64,000 nucleotides of DNA, from NCBI RefSeq assembly GCF_029227915.1, contig NC_079876.1:9116001-9180000 (forward strand), read 5' to 3'. The notes under the pieces are model-generated. The model saw only the letters and a program-made list of their open reading frames with translations, searched no databases and was not told the origin of the DNA. Origin of the DNA: Hydractinia symbiolongicarpus. Taxonomy: Eukaryota; Cnidaria; Hydrozoa; Anthoathecata; Hydractiniidae. How positions within the stretch are numbered: position 1 is the stretch's first letter; the number at the start of each line of letters is the position of its first letter. Shown here in pieces: positions 11,203 through 25,700 of this stretch. The translations under genes were made by a program, and so were the position numbers.

Positions 11203-14183
11203 AGCGACTACACTTGGCGCTGTGGTAGCGCTTCATTTAAGAATTTAGATGAAAAAGTCATTTTTTTACTGTGGGACCAATCCTAGCCGTTGTCGCGCGC
11301 TGAAGAAATAGCGACAGTTTCAAAAACTACATTTCATTGACTTTTTAACAGTATCAATCCGTTTGAGTTACAACGCTTGAGTCACATATTCCTACCAACA
11401 TGTATTTCTTGATATTTTTCAGGTATTACTAAGTTGTATGGCTTTTAACAGCGAAACAATTGACTGTGGGAATTAATTGAACTGAGTATGGACTGCGACC
11501 TTATAAATATGAAAGTGAGACAATTGGACTCTTAGAAATAACATTCTTCTTAATTTGACATGATTGCCGAAACTCAGTGATTACACTGGGCGCTGTGGTA
11601 GCGCTTCATTTAAGAATTAACATGAAAAGTCATATTTTTACTGTGGGACCAATCCTAGCCGTTATCGCGCGCTGAAGAAATAGCGACAGTTTCAAAAACT
11701 ACATTTCATTGACTTTCTAACGGTGTCCGTACGTTTGAGTTACAACGGTTGCGTCACATATTCGTACCAACATGAATTTAGCGATATTTTTCTGATATTA
11801 CTAGGTTGCATCGCCTTTAACAATGAAACGATTGACTGTGGGACTTATTGAACTAACTTTGGACTGTGACCTGATGAATGTGATAAATAAGACAATTGGA
11901 CTCCAAGAAAAAACATTGTTCTTAATTTGACATGATTGCCGAAACTCAGCGACTACACTTGGCGCTGTGGTAGCGCTTCATTAAAGAATTAAGATGAAAA
12001 AGTCATTTTTTTACTGTGGGACCAATCCTAGCCGTTATCGCGCGCTGAAGAAATAGCGACAGTTTCAAAAACTACATTTCATTGACTTTTTAACAGTATC
12101 AATCCGTTTGAGTTACAACGCTTGAGTCACATATTCCTACCAACATGTATTTCTTGATATTTTTCAGGTATTACTAAGTTGTATGGCTTTTAACAGCGAA
12201 ACGATTGACTGTGGGAATTAATTGAGCTGAGTATGGACTGCGACCTTATAAATATGAAAGTGAGACAATTGGACTCTTAGAAATAACATTCTTCTTAATT
12301 TGACATGATTGCCGAAACTCAGCGATTACACTGGGCGCTGTGGTAGCGCTTCATTTAAGAATTAACATGAAAAGTCATTTTTTTACTGTGGGACCAATCC
12401 TAGCCGTTATCGCGCGCTGAAGAAATAGCGACAGTTTCAAAAACTACATTTCATTGACTTTCTAACGGTGTCCGTACGTTTGAGTTACAACGGTTGCGTC
12501 ACATATTCGTACCAACATAAATTTAGCGATATTTTTCTGATATTACTAGGTTGCATCGCCTTTAACAATGAAACGATTGACTGTGGGACTTATTGAACTA
12601 ACTTTGGACTGTGACCTGATGAATGTGATAAATGAGACAATTGGACTCCAAGAAAAAACATTGTTCTTAATTTGACATGATTGCCGAAACTCAGCGACTA
12701 CACTTGGCGCTGTGGTAGCGCTTCATTAAAGAATTAAGATGAAAAAGTCATTTTTTTACTGTGGGACCAATCCTAGCCGTTATCGCGCGCTGAAGAAATA
12801 GCGACAGTTTCAAAAACTACATTTCATTGACTTTTTAACAGTATCAATCCGTTTGAGTTACAACGCTTGAGTCACATATTCCTACCAACATGTATTTCTT
12901 GATATTTTTCAGGTATTACTAAGTTGTATGGCTTTTAACAGCGAAACGATTGACTGTGGGAATTAATTGAACTGAGTATGGACTGCGACCTTATAAATAT
13001 GAAGGTGAGACAATTGGACTCTTAGAAATAACATTCTTCTTAATTTGACATGATTGCCGAAACTCAGCGATTACACTGGGCGCTGTGGTAGCGCTTCATT
13101 TAAGAATTAACATGAAAAGTCATTTTTTTACTGTGGGACCAATCCTAGCCGTTATCGCGCGCTGAAGAAATAGCGACAGTTTCAAAAACTACATTTCATT
13201 GACTTTCTAACGGTGTCCGTACGTTTGAGTTACAACGGTTGCGTCACATATTCGTACCAACATAAATTTAGCGATATTTTTCTGATATTACTAGGTTGCA
13301 TCGCCTTTAACAATGAAACGATTGACTGTGGGACTTATTGAACTAACTTTGGACTGTGACCTGATGAATGTGATAAATGAGACAATTGGACTCCAAGAAA
13401 AAACATTGTTCTTAATTTGACATGATTGCCGAAACTCAGCGACTACACTTGGCGCTGTGGTAGCGCTTCATTAAAGAATTAAGATGAAAAAGTCATTTTT
13501 TTACTGTGGGACCAATCCTAGCCGTTATCGCGCGCTGAAGAAATAGCGACAGTTTCAAAAACTACATTTCATTGACTTTTTAACAGTATCAATCCGTTTG
13601 AGTTACAACGCTTGAGTCACATATTCCTACCAACATGTATTTCTTGATATTTTTCAGGTATTACTAAGTTGTATGGCTTTTAACAGCGAAACGATTGACT
13701 GTGGGAATTAATTGAACTGAGTATGGACTGCGACCTTATAAATATGAAGGTGAGACAATTGGACTCTTAGAAATAACATTCTTCTTAATTTGACATGATT
13801 GCCGAAACTCAGCGATTACACTGGGCGCTGTGGTAGCGCTTCATTTAAGAATTAACATGAAAAGTCATTTTTTTACTGTGGGACCAATCCTAGCCGTTAT
13901 CGCGCGCTGAAGAAATAGCGACAGTTTCAAAAACTACATTTCATTGACTTTCTAACGGTGTCCGTACGTTTGAGTTACAACGGTTGCGTCACATATTCGT
14001 ACCAACATGAATTTAGCGATATTTTTCTGATATTAGTAGGTTGCATCGCCTTTAACAATGAAACGATTGACTGTGGGACTTAATTGAACTAACTTTGGAC
14101 TGTGACCTGATGAATGTGATAAATGAGACAATTGGACTCCAAGAAAAAACATTGTTCTTAATTTGACATGATTGCCGAAACTC
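11203..14183. repeat. 745-bp A-B dimer repeated four times
   Basis: Units are 11203-11947, 11948-12692, 12693-13437 (745 bp each) and 13438-14183 (746 bp). Each is one class A monomer followed by one class B monomer. A one-base loss in GTCAT-flanking CATGAAAAGTCA and a one-base loss in GACTTATTGAAC shorten the B member to 372 in most units. The last three units share CTTCATTAAAGAATTAAG, and the last two share TATGAAGGTGAGAC (class consensus GAAAGTGAG). This nested sharing indicates stepwise duplication of whole dimers. Confidence 0.9.
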
Positions 14184-14930
14184 AGCGATTACACTGGGCG
14201 CTGTGGTAGCGCTTCATTTAAGAATTAAGATGAAAAAGTCATTTTTTTACTGTGGGACCAATCCTAGCCGCTATCGCGCGCTGAAGAAATAGCGACAGTT
14301 TCAAAAACTACCATTCATTGACTTTCTAACGGTGTCCGTACGTTTGAGTTACAACGGTTGCGTCACATATTCGTACCAACATGAATTTAGCGATATTTTT
14401 CTGATATTACTAGGTTGCATCGCCTTTAACAATGAAACGATTGACTGTGGGACTTAATTGAACTAACTTTGGACTGTGACCTGATGAATGTGATAAATGA
14501 GACAATTGGACTCCAAGAAAAAACATTGTTCTTAATTTGACATGATTGCCGAAACTCAGCGATTACACTGGGCGCTGTGGTAGCGCTTCATTTAAGAATT
14601 AGGATGAAAAAGTAATTTTTTTACTGTGGGACCAATCCTAGCCGTTATCGCGCGCTGAAGAAATAGCGACAGTTTCAAAAACTACATTTCATTGACTTTC
14701 TAACGGTGTCCGTACGTTTGAGTTACAACGGTTGCGTCACATATTCGTACCAACATGAATTTAGCGATATTTTTCTGATATTACTAGGTTGCATCGCCTT
14801 TAACAATGAATCGATTGACTGTGGGACTTATTGAACTAACTTTGGACTGTGACCTGATGAATGTGATAAATGAGACAATTGGACTCCAAGAAAAAACATT
14901 GTTCTTAATTTGACATGATTGCCGAAACTC

Positions 14931-16424
14931 AGCGACTACACTTGGCGCTGTGGTAGCGCTTCATTTAAGAATTAAGATGAAAAAGTCATTTTTTTACTGT
15001 GGGACCAATCCTAGCCGTTATCGCGCGCTGAAGAAATAGCGACAGTTTCAAAAACTACATTTCATTGACTTTTTAACAGTATCAATCCGTTTGAGTTACA
15101 ACGCTTGAGTCACATATTCCTACCAACATGTATTTCTTGATATTTTTCTGATATTACTAGGTTGCATCGCCTTTAACAAAGAAACGATTGACTGTGAGAC
15201 TTAATTGAACTAACTTTGGACTGTGACCTGATGAATGTGATAAATGAGACAATTGGACTCCAAGAAAAAACATTGTTCTTAATTTGACATGATTGCCGAA
15301 ACTCAGCGATTACACTTGGCGCTGTGGTAGCGCTTCATTTAAGAATTAAGATGAAAAAGTCATTTTTTTACTGTGGGACCAATCCTAGCCGTTATCGCGC
15401 GCTGAAGAAATAGCGACAGTTTCAAAAACTACATTTCATTGACTTTCTAACTGTGTCCGTACGTTTGAGTTACAACGGTTGCGTCACATATTCGTACCAA
15501 CATGAATTTAGCGATATTTTTCTGATATTACTAGGTTGCATCGCCTTTAACAATGAAACGATTGACTGTGGGACTTATTGAACTAACTTTGGACTGTGAC
15601 CTGATGAATGTGATAAATGAGACAATTGGACTCCAAGAAAAAACATTGTTCTTAATTTGACATGATTGCCGAAACTCAGCGACTACACTTGGCACTGTGG
15701 TAGCGCTTCATTTAAGAATTAAGATGAAAAAGTCATTTTTTTACTGTGGGACCAATCCTAGCCGTTATCGCGCGCTGAAGAAATAGCGACAGTTTCAAAA
15801 ACTACATTTCATTGACTTTTTAACAGTATCAATCCGTTTGAGTTACAACGCTTGAGTCACATATTCCTACCAACATGTATTTCTTGATATTTTTCTGATA
15901 TTACTAGGTTGCATCGCCTTTAACAAAGAAACGATTGACTGTGAGACTTAATTGAACTAACTTTGGACTGTGACCTGATGAATGTGATAAATGAGACAAT
16001 TGGACTCCAAGAAAAAACATTGTTCTTAATTTGACATGATTGCCGAAACTCAGCGATTACACTTGGCGCTGTGGTAGCGCTTCATTTAAGAATTAAGATG
16101 AAAAAGTCATTTTTTTACTGTGGGACCAATCCTAGCCGTTATCGCGCGCTGAAGAAATAGCGACAGTTTCAAAAACTACATTTCATTGACTTTCTAACTG
16201 TGTCCGTACGTTTGAGTTACAACGGTTGCGTCACATATTCGTACCAACATGAATTTAGCGATATTTTTCTGATATTACTAGGTTGCATCGCCTTTAACAA
16301 TGAAACGATTGACTGTGGGACTTATTGAACTAACTTTGGACTGTGACCTGATGAATGTGATAAATGAGACAATTGGACTCCAAGAAAAAACATTGTTCTT
16401 AATTTGACATGATTGCCGAAACTC
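14931..16424. repeat. Duplicated 747-bp dimer (A' + B)
   Basis: 14931-15677 and 15678-16424 are nearly identical. Their A' member has a class A left part up to CTTGATATTTTTC and a class B right part (TGATATTACTAGGTTGC), with the private word AACAAAGAAACG. The B member has CTAACTGTGTCCG. Downstream, HOR copy 2 carries only one such dimer (22396-23142). The second copy here therefore reflects a local duplication, or the loss of one in the other copy. Confidence 0.85.
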
Positions 16425-19400
16425 AGCGACTACACTTGGCGCTGTGGTAGCGCTTCATTTAAGAATTAAGATGAAAAAGTCATTTTTTTACTGTGGGACC
16501 AATCCTAGCCGTTATCGCGCGCTGAAGAAATAGCGACAGTTTCAAAAACTACATTTCATTGACTTTTTAACAGTATCAATCCGTTTGAGTTACAACGCTT
16601 GAGTCACATATTCCTACCAACATGTATTTCTTGATATTTTTCAGGTATTACTAAGTTGTATGGCTTTTAACAGCGAAACGATTGACTGTGGGAATTAATT
16701 GAACTGAGTATGGACTGCGACCTTATAAATATGAAAGTGAGACAATTGGACTCTTAGAAATAACATTCTTCTTAATTTGACATGATTGCCGAAACTCAGC
16801 GATTACACTGGGAGCTGTGGTAGCGCTTCATTTAAGAATTAACATGAAAAGTCATTTTTTTACTGTGGGACCAATCCTAGCCGTTATCGCGCGCTGAAGA
16901 AATAGCGACAGTTTCGAAAACTACATTTCATTGACTTTCTAACGGTGTCCGTACGTTTGAGTTACAACGGTTGCCTCACATATTTGTACCAACATGAATT
17001 TAGCGATATTTTTCTGATATTACTAGGTTGCATCGCCTTTAACAATGAAACGATTGACTGTGGGACTTAATTGAACTAACTTTGGACTGTGACCTGATGA
17101 ATGTGATAAATGAGACAATTGGACTCCAAGAAAAAACATTGTTCTTAATTTGACATGATTGCCGAAACTCAGCGATTACACTGGGCGCTGTGGTAGCGCT
17201 TCATTTAAGAATTAAGATGAAAAAGTCACTTTTTTACTGTGGGACCAATCCTAGCCGTTATCGCGCGCTGAAGAAATAGCGACAGTTTCAAAAACTACAT
17301 TTCATTGACTTTCTAACGGTGTCCGTACGTTTGAGTTACAACGGTTGCGTCACATATTCGTACCAACATGAATTTAGCGATATTTTTCTGATATTACTAG
17401 GTTGCATCGCCTTTAACAATGAAACGATTGACTGTGGGACTTATTGAACTAACTTTGGACTGTGACCTGATGAATGTGATAAATGAGACAATTGGACTCC
17501 AAGAAAAAACATTGTTCTTAATTTGACATGATTGCCGAAACTCAGCGACTACACTTGGCGCTGTGGTAGCGCTTCATTTAAGAATTAACATGAAAAAGTC
17601 ATTTTTTTACTGTGGGACCAATCCTAACCGTTATCGCGCGCTGAAGAAATAGCGATAGTTTCAAAAACTACATTTCATTGACTTTCTAACGGTGTTAGTC
17701 CGTTTGAGTTTTAACGGTTGGGTCACATATTCGTACCAACATGAATTTAGCGATATTTTTCCGATATAACTAGGTTGCATTGCCTTTAACAATGAAACGA
17801 TTGACTGTGGGACTTAATTGAACTAACTTTGGACTGTGACCTGATGAATGTGATAAATGAGACAAATGGACTCCAAGAAAAAACATTGTTCTTAATTTGA
17901 CATGATTGCCGAAACTCAGCGAATACACTTGGCGCTGTGGTAGCGCTTTATTTAAGAATTAAGATGAAAAAGTCATTTTTTACTGTGGGACCAATCCTAG
18001 CTGTTATCGCGCGCTGAAGAAAGAGCGACAGTTTCAAAAACTACATTTCATTGACTTTTTAACAGTATCAATCCGTTTGAGTTACAACGCTTGAGTCACA
18101 TATTCCTACCAACATGTATTTCTTGATATTTTTCAGGTATTACTAAGTTGTATGGGTTTTAACAGCGAAACGATTGACTGTGGGAATTAATTGAACTGAG
18201 TATGGACTGTGACCTTATAAATATGAAAGTGAGACAATTGGACTCTTAGAAATAACATTCTTCTTAATTTGACATGATTGGCGAAACTCAGCGATTACAC
18301 TGGGCGCTGTGGTAGCGCTTCATTCAAGAATTAAGATAAGAAAGCCATTTTTTTGCTGTGGGACCAATCCTAGCCTTTATTGCGCCCTGAAGAAATAGCG
18401 ACAGTTTCAAAAACTACATTTCATTGACTTTATAACGGTCTCCGTTCGTTTGAGTTACAACGGTTGCGTCACATATTCGTACCAACATGAATTTAGCGAT
18501 ATTTTTCTGATATTACTAGGTTGCATCGCCTTTAACAATAAAACGATTGACTGTGGGACTTAATTGAACTAACTTTGGACTGTGACCTGATGAATGTGGT
18601 AAATGAGACAATTGGACTCCAAGAAAAATCATTGTTCTTAATTTGACATGATTGCCGAAACTCAGCGACTACACTTGGCGCTGTGGTAGCGCTTCATTTA
18701 AGAATTAAGATGAAAAAGTCATTTTTTACTGTGGGACCAATCCTAGCTGTTATAGCGCGCTGAAGAAATAGCGACAGTTTCAAAAACTACATTTCATTGA
18801 CTTTTTAACAGTATCAATCCGTTTGAGTTACAACGCTTGAGTCACATATTCCTACCAACATGTATTTCTTGATATTTTTCCGATATTACTAGGTTGCATC
18901 GCCTTTAACAATGAAACGATTGACTGTGGGACTTAATTGAACTAACTTTGGACTGTGACCTGATGAATGTGATAAATGAGACAATTGGACTCCAAGAAAA
19001 AACATTGTTCTTAATTTGACATGGTTGCTGAAACTCAGCGACTACACTTGGCGCTGTGGTAGCGCTTCATTTAAGAATTTGGATGAAAAAGTCATTTTTT
19101 TACTTTGGGACCAATCCTAGCCGTTGTTGCGCGCTGAAGAAATAGCGACAGTTTCAAAAACTACATTTCATTGACTTTTTAACAGTATCAATCCGTTTGA
19201 GTTACAACGCTTGAGTCACATATTCCTACCAACATGTATTTCTTGATATTTTTCAGGTATTACTAAGTTGTATGGCTTTTAACAGCGAAACGATTGACTG
19301 TGGGAATTAATTGAACTGAGTATGGACTGTGACCTTATAAATATGAAAGTGAGACAATTGGACTCTTAGAAATAACATTCTTCTTAATTTGACATGATTG

Positions 19401-22400
19401 CCGAAACTCAGCGATTACACTGGGCGCTGTGGTAGCGCTTCATTTAAGAATTAAGATGAAAAAGTCATTTTTTTACTGTGGGACCAATCCTAGCCGTTAT
19501 CGCGCGCTGAAGAAATAGCGACAGTTTCAAAAACTACATTTCATTGACTTTCTAACGGTGTCCGTACGTTTGAGTTACAACGGTTGCGTCACATATTCGT
19601 ACCAACATGAATTTAGCGATATTTTTCCGATATTACTAGGTTGCATCGCCTTTAACAATGAAACGATTGACTGTGGGACTTAATTGAACTAACTTTGGAC
19701 TGTGACCTGATGAATGTGATAAATGAGACAATTGGACTCCAAGAAAAAACATTGTTCTTAATTTGACATGATTGCCGAAACTCAGCGACTACACTTGGCG
19801 CTGTGGTAGCGCTTCATTTAAGAATTTAGATGAAAAAGTCATTTTTTTACTGTGGGACCAATTCTAGCCGTTGTCGCGCGCTGAAGAAATAGCGACAGTT
19901 TCAAAAACTACATTTCATTGACTTTTTAACAGTATCAATCCGTTTGAGTTACAACGCTTGAGTCACATATTCCTACCAACATGTATTTCTTGATATTTTT
20001 CAGGTATTACTAAGTTGTATGGCTTTTAACAGCGAAACGATTGACTGTGGGAATTAATTGAACTGAGTATGGACTGCGACCTTATAAATATGAAAGTGAG
20101 ACAATTGGACTCTTAGAAATAACATTCTTCTTAATTTGACATGATTGCCGAAACTCAGCGATTACACTGGGCGCTGTGGTAGCGCTTCAATTAAGAATTA
20201 ACATGAAAAGTCATTTTTTTACTGTGGGACCAATCCTAGCCGTTATCGCGCGCTGAAGAAATAGCGACAGTTTCAAAAACTACATTTCATTGACTTTCTA
20301 ACGGTGTCCGTACGTTTGAGTTACAACGGTTGCGTCACATATTCGTACCAACATGAATTTAGCGATATTTTTCTGATATTACTAGGTTGCATCGCCTTTA
20401 ACAATGAAACGATTGACTGTGGGACTTAATTGAACTAACTTTGGACTGTGACCTGATGAATGTGATAAATGAGACAATTGGACTCCAAGAAAAAACATTG
20501 TTCTTAATTTGACATGATTGCCGAAACTCAGCGATTACACTGGGCGCTGTGGTAGCGCTTCATTTAAGAATTAAGATGAAAAAGTCATTTTTTTACTGTG
20601 GGACCAATCCTAGCCGCTATCGCGCGCTGAAGAAATAGCGACAGTTTCAAAAACTACATTTCATTGACTTTCTAACGGTGTCCGTACGTTTGAGTTACAA
20701 CGGTTGTGTCACATATTCGTACCAACATGAATTTAGCGATATTTTTCTGATACTACTAGGTTGCATCGCCTTTAACAATGAAACGATTGACTGTGGGACT
20801 TAATTGAACTAACTTTGGACTGTGACCTGATGAATGTGATAAATGAGACAATTGGACTCCAAGAAAAAACATTGTTCTTAATTTGACATGATTGCCGAAA
20901 CTCAGCGATTACACTGGGCGCTGTGGTAGCGCTTCATTTAAGAATTAAGATGAAAAAGTCATTTTTTTACTGTGGGACCAATCCTAGCCGTTATCGCGGG
21001 CTGAAGAAATAGCGACAGTTTCAAAAACCACATTTCATTGACTTTCTAACGGTGTCCGTACGTTTGAGTTACAACGGTTGCGTCACATATTCGTACCAAC
21101 ATGAATTTAGCGATATTTTTCCGATATTACTAGGTTGCATCGCCTTTAACAATGAAACGATTGACTGTGGGACTTAGTGAACTAACTTTGGACTGTGACC
21201 TGATGAATGTGATAAATGAGACAATTGGACTCCAAGAAAAAACATTGTTCTTAATTTGACATGATTGCCGAAACTCAGCGACTACACTTGGCGCTGTGGT
21301 AGCGCTTCATTTAAGAATTAAGATGAAAAAGTCATTTTTTTACTGTGGGACCAATCCTAGCCGTTATCGCGCGCTGAAGAAATAGCGACAGTTTCAAAAA
21401 CTACATTTCATTGACTTTTTAACAGTATCAATCCGTTTGAGTTACAACGCTTGAGTCACATATTCCTACCAACATGTATTTCTTGATATTTTTCAGGTAT
21501 TACTAAGTTGTATGGCTTTTAACAGCGAAACGATTGACTGTGGGAATTAATTGAACTGAGTATGGACTGCGACCTTATAAATATGAAAGTGAGACAATTG
21601 GACTCTTAGAAATAACATTCTTCTTAATTTGACATGATTGCCGAAACTCAGCGATTACACTGGGAGCTGTGGTAGCGCTTCATTTAAGAATAAACATGAA
21701 AAAACATTTTTTCACTGTGGGACCAATCCTAGCCGTTATCGCGCGCTGAAGAAATAGCGACAGTTTCAAAAACTACATTTCATTGACTTTCTAACGGTGT
21801 CCGTACGTTTGAGTTACAACGGTTGCGTCACATATTCGTACCAACATGAATTTAGCGATATTTTTCTGATATTACTAGGTTGCATCGCCTTTAACAATGA
21901 AACGATTGACTGTGGGACTTAATTGAACTAACTTTGGACTGTGACCTGATGAATGTGATAAATGAGACAATTGGACTCCAAGAAAAAACATTGTTCTTAA
22001 TTTGACATGATTGCCGAAACTCAGCGATTACACTGGGCGCTGTGGTAGCGCTTCATTTAAGAATTAAGATGAAAAAGTCATTTTTTTACTGTGGGACCAA
22101 TCCTAGCCGCTATCGCGCGCTGAAGAAATAGCGACAGTTTCAAAAACTACATTTCATTGACTTTCTAACGGTGTCCGTACGTTTGAGTTACAACGGTTGC
22201 GTCACATATTCGTACCAACATGAATTTAGCGATATTTTTCTGATATTACTAGGTTGCATCGCCTTTAACAATGAATCGATTGACTGTGGGACTTATTGAA
22301 CTAACTTTGGACTGTGACCTGATGAATGTGATAAATGAGACAATTGGACTCCAAGAAAAAACATTGTTCTTAATTTGACATGATTGCCGAAACTCAGCGA

Positions 22401-22769
22401 CTACACTTGGCGCTGTGGTAGCGCTTCATTTAAGAATTAAGATGAAAAAGTCATTTTTTTACTGTGGGACCAATCCTAGCCGTTATCGCCCGCTGAAGAA
22501 ATAGCGACAGTTTCAAAAACTACATTTCATTGACTTTTTAACAGTATCAATCCGTTTGAGTTACAACGCTTGAGTCACATATTCCTACCAACATGTATTT
22601 CTTGATATTTTTCTGATATTACTAGGTTGCATCGCCTTTAACAAAGAAACGATTGACTGTGGGACTTAATTGAACTAACTTTGGACTGTGACCTGATGAA
22701 TGTGATAAATGAGACAATTGGACTCCAAGAAAAAACATTGTTCTTAATTTGACATGATTGCCGAAACTC
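16052..22769. repeat. Subarray II HOR, copy 1: 18 monomers, 6718 bp
   Basis: Monomer class order is B A B B B' A B'' A' A B A B B B A B B A'. Every monomer from 16052 to about 20904 recurs in the same order exactly 6718 bp downstream. Diagnostic pairs are the GCGAATACACTTGG monomer (17918 and 24636), the CGGTCTCCGTTCG monomer (18290 and 25008) and the AGCTGTTATAGCGC monomer (18664 and 25382). By eye, only around ten substitutions separate the copies, for example ATGGTTGCTG at 19021 against ATGATTGCTG. The relation also continues leftward to 13438, with whole monomers added or missing. Confidence 0.92.
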
Positions 22770-25700
22770 AGCGATTACACTTGGCGCTGTGGTAGCGCTT
22801 CATTTAAGAATTAAGATGAAAAAGTCATTTTTTTACTGTGGGACCAATCCTAGCCGTTATCGCGCGCTGAAGAAATAGCGACAGTTTCAAAAACTACATT
22901 TCATTGACTTTCTAACTGTGTCCGTACGTTTGAGTTACAACGGTTGCGTCACATATTCGTACCAACATGAATTTAGCGATATTTTTCTGATATTACTAGG
23001 TTGCATCGCCTTTAACAATGAAACGATTGACTGTGGGACTTATTGAACTAACTTTGGACTGTGACCTGATGAATGTGATAAATGAGACAATTGGACTCCA
23101 AGAAAAAACATTGTTCTTAATTTGACATGATTGCCGAAACTCAGCGACTACACTTGGCGCTGTGGTAGCGCTTCATTTAAGAATTAAGATGAAAAAGTCA
23201 TTTTTTTACTGTGGGACCAATCCTAGCCGTTATCGCGCGCTGAAGAAATAGCGACAGTTTCAAAAACTACATTTCCTTGACTTTTTAACAGTATCAATCC
23301 GTTTGAGTTACAACGCTTGAGTCACATATTCCTACCAACATGTATTTCTTGATATTTTTCAGGTATTACTAAGTTGTATGGCTTTTAACAGCGAAACGAT
23401 TGACTGTGGGAATTAATTGAACTGAGTATGGACTGCGACCTTATAAATATGAAAGTGAGACAATTGGACTCTTAGAAATAACATTCTTCTTAATTTGACA
23501 TGATTGCCGAAACTCAGCGATTACACTGGGAGCTGTGGTAGCGCTTCATTTAAGAATTAACATGAAAAGTCATTTTTTTACTGTGGGACCAATCCTAGCC
23601 GTTATCGCGCGCTGAAGAAATAGCGACAGTTTCAAAAACTACATTTCATTGACTTTCTAACGGTGTCCGTACGTTTGAGTTACAACGGTTGCCTCACATA
23701 TTTGTACCAACATGAATTTAGCGATATTTTTCTGATATTACTAGGTTGCATCGCCTTTAACAATGAAACGATTGACTGTGGGACTTAATTGAACTAACTT
23801 TGGACTGTGACCTGATGAATGTGATAAATGAGACAATTGGACTCCAAGAAAAAACATTGTTCTTAATTTGACATGATTGCCGAAACTCAGCGATTACACT
23901 GGGCGCTGTGGTAGCGCTTCATTTAAGAATTAAGATGAAAAAGTCACTTTTTTACTGTGGGACCAATCCTAGCCGTTATCGCGCGCTGAAGAAATAGCGA
24001 CAGTTTCAAAAACTACATTTCATTGACTTTCTAACGGTGTCCGTACGTTTGAGTTACAACGGTTGCGTCACATATTCGTACCAACATGAATTTAGCGATA
24101 TTTTTCTGATATTACTAGGTTGCATCGCCTTTAACAATGAAACGATTGACTGTGGGACTTATTGAACAAACTTTGGACTGTGACCTGATGAATGTGATAA
24201 ATGAGACAATTGGACTCCAAGAAAAAACATTGTTCTTAATTTGACATGATTGCCGAAACTCAGCGACTACACTTGGCGCTGTGGTAGCGCTTCATTTAAG
24301 AATTAACATGAAAAAGTCATTTTTTTACTGTGGGACCAATCCTAACCGTTATCGCGCGCTGAAGAAATAGCGATAGTTTCAAAAACTACATTTCATTGAC
24401 TTTCTAACGGTGTTAGTCCGTTTGAGTTTTAACGGTTGGGTCACATATTCGTACCAACATGAATTTAGCGATATTTTTCCGATATAACTAGGTTGCATTG
24501 CCTTTAACAATGAAACGATTGACTGTGGGACTTAATTGAACTAACTTTGGACTGTGACCTGATGAATGTGATAAATGAGACAAATGGACTCCAAGAAAAA
24601 ACATTGTTCTTAATTTGACATGATTGCCGAAACTCAGCGAATACACTTGGCGCTGTGGTAGCGCTTTATTTAAGAATTAAGATGAAAAAGTCATTTTTTA
24701 CTGTGGGACCAATCCTAGCTGTTATCGCGCGCTGAAGAAAGAGCGACAGTTTCAAAAACTACATTTCATTGACTTTTTAACAGTATCAATCCGTTTGAGT
24801 TACAACGCTTGAGTCACATATTCCTACCAACATGTATTTCTTGATATTTTTCAGGTATTACTAAGTTGTATGGGTTTTAACAGCGAAACGATTGACTGTG
24901 GGAATTAATTGAACTGAGTATGGACTGTGACCTTATAAATATGAAAGTGAGACAATTGGACTCTTAGAAATAACATTCTTCTTAATTTGACATGATTGGC
25001 GAAACTCAGCGATTACACTGGGCGCTGTGGTAGCGCTTCATTCAAGAATTAAGATAAGAAAGCCATTTTTTTGCTGTGGGACCAATCCTAGCCTTTATTG
25101 CGCCCTGAAGAAATAGCGACAGTTTCAAAAACTACATTTCATTGACTTTATAACGGTCTCCGTTCGTTTGAGTTACAACGGTTGCGTCACATATTCGTAC
25201 CAACATGAATTTAGCGATATTTTTCTGATATTACTAGGTTGCATCGCCTTTAACAATAAAACGATTGACTGTGGGACTTAATTGAACTAACTTTGGACTG
25301 TGACCTGATGAATGTGGTAAATGAGACAATTGGACTCCAAGAAAAATCATTGTTCTTAATTTGACATGATTGCCGAAACTCAGCGACTACACTTGGCGCT
25401 GTGGTAGCGCTTCATTTAAGAATTAAGATGAAAAAGTCATTTTTTACTGTGGGACCAATCCTAGCTGTTATAGCGCGCTGAAGAAATAGCGAGAGTTTCA
25501 AAAACTACATTTCATTGACTTTTTAACAGTATCAATCCGTTTGAGTTACAACGCTTGAGTCACATATTCCTACCAACATGTATTTCTTGATATTTTTCCG
25601 ATATTACTAGGTTGCATCGCCTTTAACAATGAAACGATTGACTGTGGGACTTAATTGAACTAACTTTGGACTGTGACCTGATGAATGTGATAAATGAGAC

